Source: a beta proteobacterium AAP65
GTDB lineage: Bacteria > Pseudomonadota > Gammaproteobacteria > Burkholderiales > Burkholderiaceae_C
Direction of reading: 5' to 3'
Assembly (NCBI GenBank): GCA_001295865.1
Contig: LJHW01000002.1
Span: forward strand, 186,001 to 250,000
DNA length: 64,000 nt
The notes beneath the pieces were generated by a model, which was not told the DNA's origin, did not search any database, and was given only the letters and a program-made list of their open reading frames with translations. A program made the translations under genes and the position numbers. Numbering within the stretch: the stretch's first letter is position 1; the number at the start of each line of letters is the position of its first letter. This document shows positions 47,113-60,431 of the stretch, piece after piece.

Positions 47113-48090
47113 CTACATGAACAGGTGCTCGCCGGCGTTTTCGCCGCCGAGCACCACGTAGTTCACCTTCTTCAGGTCTTGCAGCACGCGCCCGCCGGCG
47201 TAGCTGATGCTGCTCTGCAGGTCTTCGCGCATCTCGCGCAGCGTGTCGGCCAGAGCGCCCTTGATGGGCTCGAGGATGCGTTTGCCCTCGACGTGTTTGT
47301 ACTCGCCCTTGTTGAAGTCGGAAGCCGAGCCGTAGTACTCCTTGTAGCGCTTGCCGTCGACCTCCACCGTCGCGCCCGGGCTCTCTTCGTGCCCGGCGAA
47401 GAGCGAACCCACCATCACCATGCTGGCGCCGAAACGGATGCTCTTGGCGATGTCGCCGTGGTGGCGGATGCCGCCGTCGGCAACGATGGGCTTGGTCGCG
47501 ACGCGGGCACACCACTTCAGCGCGCTGAGCTGCCAGCCGCCGGTACCGAAGCCGGTCTTGAGCTTGGTGATGCACACCTTGCCCGGCCCCACGCCCACCT
47601 TGGTGGCGTCGGCGCCCCAGTTCTCCAGGTCGATCACGGCCTCGGGCGTGGCCACGTTGCCGGCGATGACGAAGGTCTCGGGCAGGCGCTGCTTGATGTG
47701 CGCGATGGCCTTCTTCACGCTCTCGGCATGGCCGTGTGCGATGTCGATGGTGATGTAGTCGGCGCCCACGCCCTCGGCGGCCAGGCGGTCGATCACGTCG
47801 AAGTCGGCCGGCTTCACGCCCGAGCTCAGGCTGACGTAGAGGCCCAGCTCGCGCATGCGCCGCGCGTAGGCCACGTTGTCGAGGTCGAAGCGGTGCATCA
47901 CATAGAAGTGGCCGCTGCGCGCCAGCATCTCGCTGATGGGCCCGTCGACCACCGTCTTCATGTTGCTCGGCACGACCGGCAGCGCGAAGCGCCGCGGTCC
48001 GAACTGGATGCCGGTGTCGCATTCGCTGCGGCTTTCCACGCGGCACAGGCGCGGCAGCAGCAGGATGTTGTCGTAGTCGAAGATTTCCAT
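47113..48090 (-). CDS. guaC: GMP reductase (GuaC family)
   Basis: A 325-residue member of the IMPDH/GMP reductase family. The catalytic cysteine is in [16 protein letters not shown], and [16 protein letters not shown] is the GMP-reductase N-terminus. The CBS domains of IMP dehydrogenase are absent, and [16 protein letters not shown] is GuaC-like. It converts GMP to IMP with NADPH. The length suits the shorter GuaC form. It ends directly against the stop of the S41 protease gene. It is divergent from the hybrid kinase across 120 bp. Confidence 0.88.
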   Translation of the reverse strand: MEIFDYDNILLLPRLCRVESRSECDTGIQFGPRRFALPVVPSNMKTVVDGPISEMLARSGHFYVMHRFDLDNVAYARRMRELGLYVSLSSGVKPADFDVIDRLAAEGVGADYITIDIAHGHAESVKKAIAHIKQRLPETFVIAGNVATPEAVIDLENWGADATKVGVGPGKVCITKLKTGFGTGGWQLSALKWCARVATKPIVADGGIRHHGDIAKSIRFGASMVMVGSLFAGHEESPGATVEVDGKRYKEYYGSASDFNKGEYKHVEGKRILEPIKGALADTLREMREDLQSSISYAGGRVLQDLKKVNYVVLGGENAGEHLFM

Positions 48091-48210
48091 GCGCGCACCT
48101 CGTTCCGATGAAGGCGCCCAGGGTGCGGTGCACCGGGCGCAGGCTGCTCAGCCCGGTGGCCGAGTTTACGGGGCGGGCGTGGTGTTACGCTGGCCGGGAA
48201 ATCACGCCCT

Positions 48211-52335
<4,125 letters not shown>

Positions 52336-52386
52336 AACGCGCAGCGGCCAGGGGCGCCGTGCGGGGCCCCCTCCTAGAATGGCCGC

Positions 52387-54747
52387 ATGACTGATGCCCC
52401 TGGCGCCGCTGCCCCCTCCCGCCTGCTGCAGGGCCTGAATGAAGAACAGCTCGCGGCCGTCACGCTGCCGCAGGTGCCGGCCCTGGTGCTGGCCGGCGCC
52501 GGCTCGGGCAAGACCCGCGTGCTCACCACACGGATCGCCTGGTTGCTCAACACCGGCCAGGCCAGCCCCGGCGGCGTGCTGGCCGTCACCTTCACGAACA
52601 AGGCTGCCAAGGAGATGCTCACGCGGCTGAGCGCCATGCTGCCCGTGGCGGTGCGCGGCATGTGGATCGGCACCTTCCACGGCCTGTGCAACCGCTTCCT
52701 GCGCGCGCACTGGAAGCTGGCCGGGCTGGCCCAAGGGTTCCAGATCCTCGACAGCGGCGACCAGCTCAGCGCCGTGAAGCGCGTGATCAAGGCGCTGAAC
52801 CTCGATGAAGAGCGTTTTGTGCCCAAGCAGGTGACCTGGTTCATCGCCGGCTGCAAGGAAGAAGGCGAACGCCCGCGCGACGTGGAGGTCCGCGACGAAC
52901 AATCGCGCAAGCTGGTGGAGATCTACCAGGCCTACCAAGACCAGTGCGAACGCGAAGGCGTGGTCGATTTCGGCGAGCTGATGCTGCGCAGTTACGAACT
53001 GCTGCGCGACAACGAGCCGCTGCGCGAGCACTACCGCCGCCGCTTCACGCACGTGCTGGTGGACGAGTTCCAAGACACCAACAAGCTGCAGTACGCGTGG
53101 TTGAAGATGCTGGCCCCGCCCGGGCAGATGCACCAGAGCGTGGTGGCCGTGGGCGACGACGACCAGAGCATCTACGCCTTCCGCGGCGCGCGCGTGGGCA
53201 ACATGGCCGACTTCGAGCGCGAGTACCGCGTGCCGCGTGTCATCAAGCTGGAGCAGAACTACCGCAGCTTCGGCAACATTCTTGACGCGGCCAACGGCCT
53301 CATCAGCCACAACGCGCAGCGCCTGGGCAAGAACCTGCGCACCGAGGCCGGTGCCGGCGAGCCGGTGCGTGTGGTGGAGAACACCAGCGATTACGCCGAG
53401 GCGCAGTGGCTGCTGGAAGAAGCGCAGCAGCTGCACCGCAGCGGCACGCCGCGCAGCGAAATCGCGCTGCTCTACCGGAGCAACGCGCAGAGCCGCGTGC
53501 TGGAAAGTGCGCTCTTCAATGCCGGCGTGCCCTACCGCGTCTACGGCGGCCTGCGCTTCTTCGAGCGTGCCGAGGTCAAGCACGCGCTGGCCTACCTGCG
53601 CCTTCTGGAGAACGCCAACGACGACACCAGCTTCCTGCGCGTGGTGAACTTTCCCACGCGCGGCATCGGCGCGCGCAGCATCGAGCAGCTGCAAGACGCC
53701 GCCCGCATCAGTGGCCGCAGCCTGACGCAGAGCGTGGGCGCGGTGGCGGGCAAGGCCGGTGAGAAGCTGCGCGGCTTCGTCGAGCTCGTCGACAACATGC
53801 GCACGGTGACGCAGGGCCTGACGCTGCGCGAGATCATCGAACACATGCTGGCGCAGACCGGCCTCGTCGATTTCTACCGCACCGACAAGGAAGGCCAGGA
53901 CCGCATCGAGAACCTGGAGGAACTGGTCAACGCGGCGGAGAGCTTCGTCACGCAGGAAGGATTCGGCAAGGACGCCGTGGCGCTGCCGGTGGACGAGCAG
54001 GGCGCTGGCGACGCGACAGCCCCGGCGCTGACCAGCGGCGACCCGGCCGCGCCCGATGCCGAGACGGGCGAGATCATGTCGCCGCTGGCGGCCTTCCTCA
54101 CGCACGCCAGTCTGGAGGCCGGCGACAACCAGGCCCAGGCCGGGCAAGACGCCATCCAGCTGATGACGGTGCACAGCGCCAAGGGCCTGGAGTTCGACGC
54201 GGTCTTCATCACCGGCATCGAAGAAGGCCTGTTCCCGCACGAGCAGAGCCTGAGCGATGCCGACGGCGTGGAAGAAGAGCGCCGGCTGATGTACGTGGCC
54301 ATCACGCGCGCGCGCAAGCGCCTGTACCTGAGCTTCAGCCAGACGCGGCTGCTGCACGGGCAGACACGCTACAACGTCAAGAGCCGTTTCTTCGACGAGA
54401 TTCCCGAGCACACGCTGAAGTGGCTGACACCGCGGCAGCAGGGTTTCGGCTCGGGCTATGCGCGGGAGTACCAGCAGGCCTGGCAGCGCGGCAGCGGCTT
54501 GAGCGGCATCGTGGGCGCCGGGCGCGTGGAGCCGGCAGCGCCGCCGCCGCCCGCCTTTGTGGCCGCAGCGGCCGGGCAGGCCGCGGGCCTGCGCGTGGGG
54601 CAGACGGTGTTCCACACCAAGTTCGGCGAAGGCATCGTCACCACGCTGGAAGGGCGTGGCGCCGATGCACGCGCGCAGGTGCAGTTCGGGCGGCACGGCA
54701 GCAAGTGGCTGTCGCTGGCGATCGCCAAGCTGACGCCGGTGGACTGA
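52387..54747 (+). CDS. uvrD: UvrD/PcrA-type superfamily 1 DNA helicase
   Basis: A 786-residue 3'-to-5' helicase. Motif I is LAGAGSGKTRVLTTRIAWLL, motif II is VLVDEFQDTNKLQY, motif III GDDDQSIYAFRGARVGN and motif V TVHSAKGLEFDAVFITGIEE. A C-terminal tudor-like segment (RVGQTVFHTKFGEGIVTTLE) is found in PcrA and UvrD and can bind RNA polymerase. UvrD acts in nucleotide excision and mismatch repair. It begins 52 bp after the kinase stop and is separate from it. Confidence 0.92.
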   Translation: MTDAPGAAAPSRLLQGLNEEQLAAVTLPQVPALVLAGAGSGKTRVLTTRIAWLLNTGQASPGGVLAVTFTNKAAKEMLTRLSAMLPVAVRGMWIGTFHGLCNRFLRAHWKLAGLAQGFQILDSGDQLSAVKRVIKALNLDEERFVPKQVTWFIAGCKEEGERPRDVEVRDEQSRKLVEIYQAYQDQCEREGVVDFGELMLRSYELLRDNEPLREHYRRRFTHVLVDEFQDTNKLQYAWLKMLAPPGQMHQSVVAVGDDDQSIYAFRGARVGNMADFEREYRVPRVIKLEQNYRSFGNILDAANGLISHNAQRLGKNLRTEAGAGEPVRVVENTSDYAEAQWLLEEAQQLHRSGTPRSEIALLYRSNAQSRVLESALFNAGVPYRVYGGLRFFERAEVKHALAYLRLLENANDDTSFLRVVNFPTRGIGARSIEQLQDAARISGRSLTQSVGAVAGKAGEKLRGFVELVDNMRTVTQGLTLREIIEHMLAQTGLVDFYRTDKEGQDRIENLEELVNAAESFVTQEGFGKDAVALPVDEQGAGDATAPALTSGDPAAPDAETGEIMSPLAAFLTHASLEAGDNQAQAGQDAIQLMTVHSAKGLEFDAVFITGIEEGLFPHEQSLSDADGVEEERRLMYVAITRARKRLYLSFSQTRLLHGQTRYNVKSRFFDEIPEHTLKWLTPRQQGFGSGYAREYQQAWQRGSGLSGIVGAGRVEPAAPPPPAFVAAAAGQAAGLRVGQTVFHTKFGEGIVTTLEGRGADARAQVQFGRHGSKWLSLAIAKLTPVD

Positions 54748-54856
54748 AGGCGCGCGGCCCGCGCTGGCGGGCAGGGCGCTTCGGGCAGCGCCAGGGGCTC
54801 GTGGGCCGCAGGGCCTTGTCATCAGGCTGTCGCCGGCCGCCGCGTAGCGTGGCCGC

Positions 54857-56206
54857 ATGGCTCTCACAACTTCTACGCGCTGGCCGCTGGCCGGCCTGGC
54901 GGCGCTGGCCGTGCTGCCTGCGGCGGCCCAAGATGCCGCCCGCGGCGCGCAGCTCTACCTGCAACTGCCCGATGCCGTGGCCAGCTGCGTCGAGTGCCAC
55001 GGCCCCGACCCGCTGGGCAACCGCAACCGCCTGCTGAACGCAGCCCGCGGGCCGGCCGTGATCGGCGAGGCCATCAACAAGGCGGCCGCCATGGGCTACC
55101 TGCGCACGGTGCTGAGCGAGGCCGACCGCAGCGATCTTTCGGCCTACCTCGCGCGCGTGAACGCGCTGGAGGGCGCCAGCGCGGTGGTCTGGCCACGCAC
55201 CGTGGAGTTCGGTAGCGTGGCCGCCGGGGCTGCCCTGCCTGAAAGCCGCGTGGCCTACACGAACCTGGCCGCGGCTGCGGTGACCGTGGCGCCGCGCCTG
55301 GTGGCCGCCGAGGGCCTGGCCCTGCGGCACGACTGCCCGGCTGCGCTCGCACCCGGGGGCACCTGCACGGCCTGGGTGGCGCTGGCCACCGGCACGCCAG
55401 GGCCGCGGCGCGGCACGCTGCTGTGGGAGGGGTCGGGCGACGTGCTGCCGCAGTGGGTGGGTCTGTCGGGCGAGGTGCGGGCCGCTGGCGGTGCCGGCCT
55501 GGGTGCGCTGGTGGCCGACCTGCCGCAAGACAGCCTGGCCCTGGCAGTGCCTGCCGACAGCACGGCCGTGAACGAGTTTGCGCTGGTCAATGCCGGCACC
55601 GCCGCGCTCACGCTGGGCGTGCCGGCCCTCACCGGCCCGGGTGCTGCCGCGTTTTCGCTGGCCGGCAGCAGCTGTACCGCTGCGCTCACCCTGGCCCCGG
55701 CCGCGCGCTGCACCGTGCGCCTGAGCGCACGTGCGCCGCTGCAAGGCCAGGCGCTGGCGCAGTTGCAGTGGCGCAGCGACGGCACCCACCTCACGCCGCT
55801 GCGTGTGGCCGTGCTCGCGCAGGGTGGTGCGGCGCCAACGCCTGCGCCGCCGCCCACTTCACCGCCACCGCCACCGCCACCGCCACCGCCACCGCCACCG
55901 CCACCGGCACCGGCACCGGCACCGGCACCGGCACCGGCACCGCCGGCAACCACGCCGCCCCCACCGGCGGCGCCAGCCCCCACGCCGGCCCCCACGCCTG
56001 CGCCGCCGCCACCGGCCGCGGTCGAGGGCGGCAGCGGTGGCGGCGGTTGCGCCACCGCGCTGCAGCCCGGGCGTGCCGACCCCGTGCTGCCGCTGGCCGT
56101 GCTCTTTGCGCTGCTGGCCCTGGGTTGGCGCCGGCCGCAGCGAGGGACGGGGGTCGTCGTCAAGCGTTCACCGAACTGTCACGTCACTTTCACCATGCAG
56201 ACCTAG
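54857..56206 (+). CDS. Exported c-type cytochrome with choice-of-anchor-like domain, proline-rich linker and sorting-like tail
   Basis: A 449-residue protein with an unusual plan. The signal peptide (about 1-24, AAAQD) is followed by a small cytochrome c domain with heme site CVECH at residues 44-48. Next come two beta-rich choice-of-anchor-like segments (about 110-320), then a linker of Pro and Pro-Ala repeats (about 335-395). A C-terminal region GGSGGGGCATALQPG, one hydrophobic helix (PVLPLAVLFALLALGW) and RR follow. That end resembles a cell-surface sorting signal, close in style to JDVT-CTERM or GlyGly-CTERM. About 20 further residues after RR are atypical. Redox function at the cell surface is inferred. 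The last codons hold a PHO box for phoX. No matching sorting protease is in the window. Confidence 0.8.
   Translation: MALTTSTRWPLAGLAALAVLPAAAQDAARGAQLYLQLPDAVASCVECHGPDPLGNRNRLLNAARGPAVIGEAINKAAAMGYLRTVLSEADRSDLSAYLARVNALEGASAVVWPRTVEFGSVAAGAALPESRVAYTNLAAAAVTVAPRLVAAEGLALRHDCPAALAPGGTCTAWVALATGTPGPRRGTLLWEGSGDVLPQWVGLSGEVRAAGGAGLGALVADLPQDSLALAVPADSTAVNEFALVNAGTAALTLGVPALTGPGAAAFSLAGSSCTAALTLAPAARCTVRLSARAPLQGQALAQLQWRSDGTHLTPLRVAVLAQGGAAPTPAPPPTSPPPPPPPPPPPPPPPAPAPAPAPAPAPPATTPPPPAAPAPTPAPTPAPPPPAAVEGGSGGGGCATALQPGRADPVLPLAVLFALLALGWRRPQRGTGVVVKRSPNCHVTFTMQT
55861..55944 (+). repeat. Hexanucleotide tandem repeat (ACCGCC)7(ACCGGC)6ACCGCC
   Basis: A perfect run of seven ACCGCC units followed by six ACCGGC units and one more ACCGCC. 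In the reading frame of the cytochrome gene it encodes Pro-Pro pairs then Pro-Ala pairs. Units are six bases, so changes in copy number alter linker length by two residues without a frameshift. Confidence 0.95.
56176..56193 (+). promoter_or_regulatory. PHO box upstream of phoX
   Basis: CTGTCAC-gtca-CTTTCAC: two 7-base half-sites with 4-base spacing, the PhoB-binding arrangement (consensus CTGTCAT, 4 bases, CTGTCAT). It lies 55 bp before the phoX start, inside the last codons of the preceding gene. A possible minus-10 element TAGCGT begins 10 bases after it, the usual distance for a Pho promoter. Confidence 0.8.
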
Positions 56207-56248
56207 CGTTGCGGGAGTGACATCTTTCACTTTCTGCACGAGGCCTGC

Positions 56249-58486
56249 ATGAACTCACGCGTTGACATTCCCGCCGCATTCGTTGAACCCGACGACCTCG
56301 ACAACAACCCCAGCGCCAACACCCACTTCGTTGATGTGCTCGACCAGGGCATGCAGCGCCGTGGCCTCCTGCGCGGTGGCGTGGCCAGCGCGCTGGGCGC
56401 CATGTTCGCCCCCGTCGCCTTGACCGCCTGCGGCGGCGGCGATGACGGTGTGGTGGCCCCTGTGACGGGCACGCCTGCCACTCCCGCTGGCGTGGTGCCC
56501 CAGCCCCTGGCCTTTGCGGCCGTGGCCCGCACGACGGCCGACCGCAGCACCGTGCCGAGCGGCTACACCGCGCGCACCATCTTTGCCTGCGGCGACCCGC
56601 TGGCCGCGGGCGTGCCAGCCTTCAAGAACGACGGCACCGACACCAACTACGACCAGCGCAGCGGCGACTGCCACGACGGCATCCAGTACTTCGGCCTGAA
56701 CGCCGCCGGCGCGCGTGACGACAACAGCAGCAGCCGCGCGCTGCTGGGCATCAACCACGAGTACATCACCCCGGTGCTGCTGCACGTCAATGGTCCCAGC
56801 GCCCGTCCCCGCCCTGCCAGCGAAACCGATATCGAAGTGGCCTGCCACGGCGTGAGCATCGTCGAAGTGGCCAAGGGCAGCGACGGCCAGTTCAGCTATG
56901 TGCAGAACAGCAGCTTCAACCGCCGCATCACCGGCACCTCGGTCTTCGAGATGTCGGGCCCGGCGCGCGGCCATGCGCTTTTCGTCACCAAGTTCTCGCC
57001 CACCGGCACGCAGACCCGCGGCACGATGAACAACTGCGGCAACGGCAAGACGCCTTGGGGCACGCTGCTGACCACCGAAGAAAACTGGAGCGGCTACTAC
57101 TTCCGCGCCGCCGGCGACCAGGCACAGCGCAGCGCCAAGCTGAACGCTTCTTTCGCACGCTACGGCCGCAACGTCACCGCCACCGCGGCGGCGAACAGCC
57201 GCTACGGCTGGGAGACCTCGGGCACCGACGACAAGTACGCGCGCTGGAACACCAGCGTGGTGGGCACCAGCACCGACGGCAGCGACGACTACCGTCACGA
57301 GTGGTTCTGCCAGGGTTTCATGGTCGAGATCGACCCCTACAGCCCGACCTCCACGTTGAAGAAGCGCACCGGCCTGGGCCGCTTCGCGCACGAGAACGCC
57401 GCTTTCGGCAAGCCGGTGGTGGGCAAGCCGCTGGCCGTGTACATGGGCTGCGATTCGCAGAACGAGTACGTCTACAAGTGGGTGAGCACCGCGCTGTGGG
57501 ACGCTGCCGACGCCAACCGCGCCGACCGCGTGGCCGTGGGTGACAAGTACCTCGACGCCGGCAAGCTGTACGTCGCCAAGTTCAACGCCGACGGCAGCGG
57601 CCAGTGGATCGAACTGAACGTCAGCAATGCCGCCATCGCGGGCGCCAGCTTCGGTTTCACCGAGCAGGCCGAGATCTACATCCACACCCGCATCGCCGCC
57701 GATGCCGTGGGCGCGACGAAGATGGACCGCCCGGAGTGGGTGGACGTGCACCCGACCACCGGCGAGATCTACGTGACGATGACGAACAACTCGTCGCGCC
57801 GCGTGGTGCCCACGGGCACGCAGAGCAAGGTGGACGCCGCCAACCCGCGCGCTTATGTCGACGTGGTCAACGGCACCGGCACGCAGAGCGGCAACGTCAA
57901 CGGCCACATCGTGCGCTTCAAGGACGCCGCGCCCGAGGCCACCACCTTCACCTGGGACGTGTACCTCTTCGCCAGCGAGGCCAGCGCCGACCCGCGTCTG
58001 GTCAACCTCTCGGGCCTGACGGACGACAACGACCTCTCCAGCCCTGACGGCCTGGCCTTCACCAAGAGCAGCGGCCTGTGCTGGATCCAGACCGACGACG
58101 GTGCCTACACCGATGTCACCAACTGCATGGTGCTGGCGGCGGTGCCGGGCGTGGTGGGCGACGGCGCCGAGATGACGCTGAACTACGGCGGCGGCAACAC
58201 CGTCACCACGCGCATGGGCAAGAAGCAGACGGCGCAGACCATGAAGCGCTTCTACGTCGGCCCGAAAGACTGCGAAGTCACCGGCCTGTGCGAGACGCCG
58301 GACGGCAAGACCATCTTCATGTGCATCCAGCACCCCGGCGACGGCATCACCGCCGCCGACCTGCCGGACCCGACGAAGTACGTCAGCCAGTGGCCGTCGA
58401 ACGAAGGTTACGGTGCCGGCAAGCGCCCGCGTTCGGCCACCATCGCCATCACGAAGAACGACGGCGGCATGGTCGGCTTCGGCTGA
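56249..58486 (+). CDS. phoX: PhoX family alkaline phosphatase
   Basis: A 745-residue PhoX (DUF839) phosphatase. A twin-arginine signal MQRRGLLRGGVASALGAMFA ends in LTACGGGD, which is also a possible lipobox. The core contains GINHEYITPVLLHVN, KTPWGTLLTTEENWSGYY, RFAHENAAFGKPVVGKPLAV and SSPDGLAFTKSSGLCWIQTD, the blade regions holding the iron and calcium ligands. It is exported folded and releases phosphate from phosphoesters. Expression should be under PhoB because of the PHO box just upstream. An intrinsic terminator follows 27 bp after the stop. Confidence 0.92.
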   Translation: MNSRVDIPAAFVEPDDLDNNPSANTHFVDVLDQGMQRRGLLRGGVASALGAMFAPVALTACGGGDDGVVAPVTGTPATPAGVVPQPLAFAAVARTTADRSTVPSGYTARTIFACGDPLAAGVPAFKNDGTDTNYDQRSGDCHDGIQYFGLNAAGARDDNSSSRALLGINHEYITPVLLHVNGPSARPRPASETDIEVACHGVSIVEVAKGSDGQFSYVQNSSFNRRITGTSVFEMSGPARGHALFVTKFSPTGTQTRGTMNNCGNGKTPWGTLLTTEENWSGYYFRAAGDQAQRSAKLNASFARYGRNVTATAAANSRYGWETSGTDDKYARWNTSVVGTSTDGSDDYRHEWFCQGFMVEIDPYSPTSTLKKRTGLGRFAHENAAFGKPVVGKPLAVYMGCDSQNEYVYKWVSTALWDAADANRADRVAVGDKYLDAGKLYVAKFNADGSGQWIELNVSNAAIAGASFGFTEQAEIYIHTRIAADAVGATKMDRPEWVDVHPTTGEIYVTMTNNSSRRVVPTGTQSKVDAANPRAYVDVVNGTGTQSGNVNGHIVRFKDAAPEATTFTWDVYLFASEASADPRLVNLSGLTDDNDLSSPDGLAFTKSSGLCWIQTDDGAYTDVTNCMVLAAVPGVVGDGAEMTLNYGGGNTVTTRMGKKQTAQTMKRFYVGPKDCEVTGLCETPDGKTIFMCIQHPGDGITAADLPDPTKYVSQWPSNEGYGAGKRPRSATIAITKNDGGMVGFG

Positions 58487-58513
58487 TACAGAAAGGCCTT
58501 TGCGCCCAACACC

Positions 58514-58538
58514 AAGGGCCCCTGCGGGGGCCCTTTTT
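58514..58538 (+). terminator. Intrinsic terminator of phoX
   Basis: AAGGGCCCC pairs perfectly with GGGGCCCTT (9 bp) around TGCG, followed by five T. It lies between phoX and the convergent BPSS1780-type gene. Confidence 0.9.
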
Positions 58539-58563
58539 CATGGCCGGGCAGCGCGTGTTGCGC

Positions 58564-59391
58564 TCAGGCCGAAGGGGGCTGCGGTTCCTCGGCAAGCCGC
58601 GCGGGGCCGCCGCCGAAGCTGTCGTTGAAGGTGAAGAGCACCGAGAGGTAAAACACCGCCGACATCACCATCAGGCCAGGTGTCAGCACCACGCCGACCA
58701 GTTGGATCAGGCCGAGCATGGCGAACAGCACGGTGCTGACGAGGCTGACGAGCACCACCAGCCCCGCCCAACCGGCGATGTAGCTGATGAAGGCACCCTT
58801 GCTGCGCCACACCGCCACCGTGCTGCTGAACAGCGCCTGCTGCACGCCCTGGCCGCCCCAGTGCACGAGCGCCGGCGCGTGCCAGTACGGCACCGACAGC
58901 AGCGTGCCCAGCGCCAGGCCCAGCAGCCCGGCAGTGCTGACGCCGGGCTCTGCCAACAGCGCGTCGATCTCGGGCTGTGCGGCCTCGCCCTTGGCCAGCA
59001 GCAGTTGCAGCCGGCCCCAGGCGCTGCCCGAGACGGCGTCGCACAGCATCAGGATGCACAGCACCAGCACGCCGTAGCTCACGCACAGTGTCAACAGCGC
59101 GCGGCGCCGCGCCGGGTCGCTGCGCAGCGGTTCGATGAACTGCCGCGGGTGCACAGGGCCGTCGAGCAGCGCCGACTGCCCCGCCACCATGAAGCCCAGC
59201 GAGAGCAGCGGCATGGCTGCGAACTGCAGCACCAGGCCCAGCAGCGGCAGCAAGGCCAGCAGCGAGACCGAGAGCGCAAAGACCGCGAGCAGGGCCGTGA
59301 AGGCCAGCGGCTTGCGGCCGAAGAGGCGGAAGGCGTCACCGATCCAGCGCGTGCCGCGCGAGGCTTCAACGGGTTTCAGCAGCAGGGGCAT
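58564..59391 (-). CDS. BPSS1780-type integral membrane protein
   Basis: A 275-residue membrane protein with about six hydrophobic segments (roughly 28-50, 52-75, 100-120, 150-172, 200-222, 228-252). RGTRWIGDAFRLFGRKPLAF near the start is the conserved motif of the BPSS1780 membrane family common in Burkholderiales. No catalytic motif is visible and the function is not known. It lies 15 bp after thrB on the same strand, so it may be co-transcribed with it. Confidence 0.85.
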   Translation of the reverse strand: MPLLLKPVEASRGTRWIGDAFRLFGRKPLAFTALLAVFALSVSLLALLPLLGLVLQFAAMPLLSLGFMVAGQSALLDGPVHPRQFIEPLRSDPARRRALLTLCVSYGVLVLCILMLCDAVSGSAWGRLQLLLAKGEAAQPEIDALLAEPGVSTAGLLGLALGTLLSVPYWHAPALVHWGGQGVQQALFSSTVAVWRSKGAFISYIAGWAGLVVLVSLVSTVLFAMLGLIQLVGVVLTPGLMVMSAVFYLSVLFTFNDSFGGGPARLAEEPQPPSA

Positions 59392-59406
59392 GGCGGCGAC
59401 AGGGGG

Positions 59407-60375
59407 TCAGCGTGGAGGGTGCCAGGGTCGCTGGATGCGGTGCTGCAGCACACGCTCGAAGAAGGCAGGGTCTTTGGGGCTGAGCATCGCAGCGGCGCGC
59501 GGCAGGTGCCAGTCCCACAGGCGGCTGATCCAGAAACGCAGCGCTGCGGCGCGCAGCAAAGCGGGCAGGGCGCGCACTTCGCCATGCGTGAGCTCACGCT
59601 CGGCCTCGTAGGCCTGCATGAAGGCGGTGGCGCGGTGTTCGTCGAGTTCGCCGCTGTGCAGATCGCTGCACCAGTCGTTCAGGCAGACGGCGATGTCGAA
59701 GAGCCAGGTGTCGGTGCCGGCGAAGTAGAAGTCGAAGAAGCCGCACAGGGCGTCGGGCCCGGCGGTGTCGTCGAACATCACGTTGTCTCTGAAGAGGTCC
59801 GCGTGGATGGGCCCGGTGGGCAAGGCCTGGCCGGCCGGCGAGGCCGCCAGCACCTGCTGGTAGGCCAGTTCTTCGGTGATGAGCGCGGCCTGTGCCGGCT
59901 GCAGGTGCGGCAGCACCACGGGCACCGTCTCGGCCCACCAGGTCAGGCCGCGCAGGTGCGGCTGCTGCATCTGGAAGCTGGCGCCGGCCAGGTGCATGCG
60001 CGCCAGCATGGCGCCCACCTGCGCGCAGTGTGGCGCTTCGGGGCGCAGGCGGTGGCTGCCGGGCAGGCGCGTCACCACGCTGGCGGGCTTGCCGCCGACG
60101 CGGTGCACCAGGCGGCCATCGGGCGCCGGCTGCGGCGCGGGCACCGGGATGCCGCGCTCGGCCAGGTGCTGCATCAACTGCAGGTAGTAGGGCAGTTGGG
60201 TGTCATGGAGCCGCTCGAAGAGCGTCAGCACCCACTGGCCCTTGACCGTGGTGGCGTAGTAGTTGGTGTTTTCGATGCCCGACTGGATGCCGCGCAATTC
60301 GGTCAAAGGGCCCAGGCCCAGTTGCTGGCACAGGGCATCGGCTTCGGCGAAGCCGACCTCGGTGTAGACGGCCAT
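59407..60375 (-). CDS. thrB: Homoserine kinase (type II)
   Basis: A 322-residue kinase of the choline-kinase-like fold, the non-GHMP type of homoserine kinase found in many proteobacteria. ATP-binding region IQSGIENTNYYATTVKGQWV, catalytic loop GPIHADLFRDNVMF and metal motif CGFFDFYFAGTDTWLFDIAV are visible. It phosphorylates homoserine on the way to threonine. ATG at 60375 is chosen because it gives the canonical MAVYTEVGFAEADAL start. It is followed by the BPSS1780-type gene and preceded by the DUF2782-like gene 56 bp away. Confidence 0.92.
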   Translation of the reverse strand: MAVYTEVGFAEADALCQQLGLGPLTELRGIQSGIENTNYYATTVKGQWVLTLFERLHDTQLPYYLQLMQHLAERGIPVPAPQPAPDGRLVHRVGGKPASVVTRLPGSHRLRPEAPHCAQVGAMLARMHLAGASFQMQQPHLRGLTWWAETVPVVLPHLQPAQAALITEELAYQQVLAASPAGQALPTGPIHADLFRDNVMFDDTAGPDALCGFFDFYFAGTDTWLFDIAVCLNDWCSDLHSGELDEHRATAFMQAYEAERELTHGEVRALPALLRAAALRFWISRLWDWHLPRAAAMLSPKDPAFFERVLQHRIQRPWHPPR

Positions 60376-60431
60376 ACGCGGCGGGGAGAAGAGGGGGTTG
60401 AAGAGCAGACCGGCCGGCAGCGTGCCGCGGC

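Noticed and set aside
55861..55944. Possible CRISPR or regulatory array from the tandem repeat.
   Set aside because: Units are contiguous six-base repeats with no spacers, lying in frame within a coding region.
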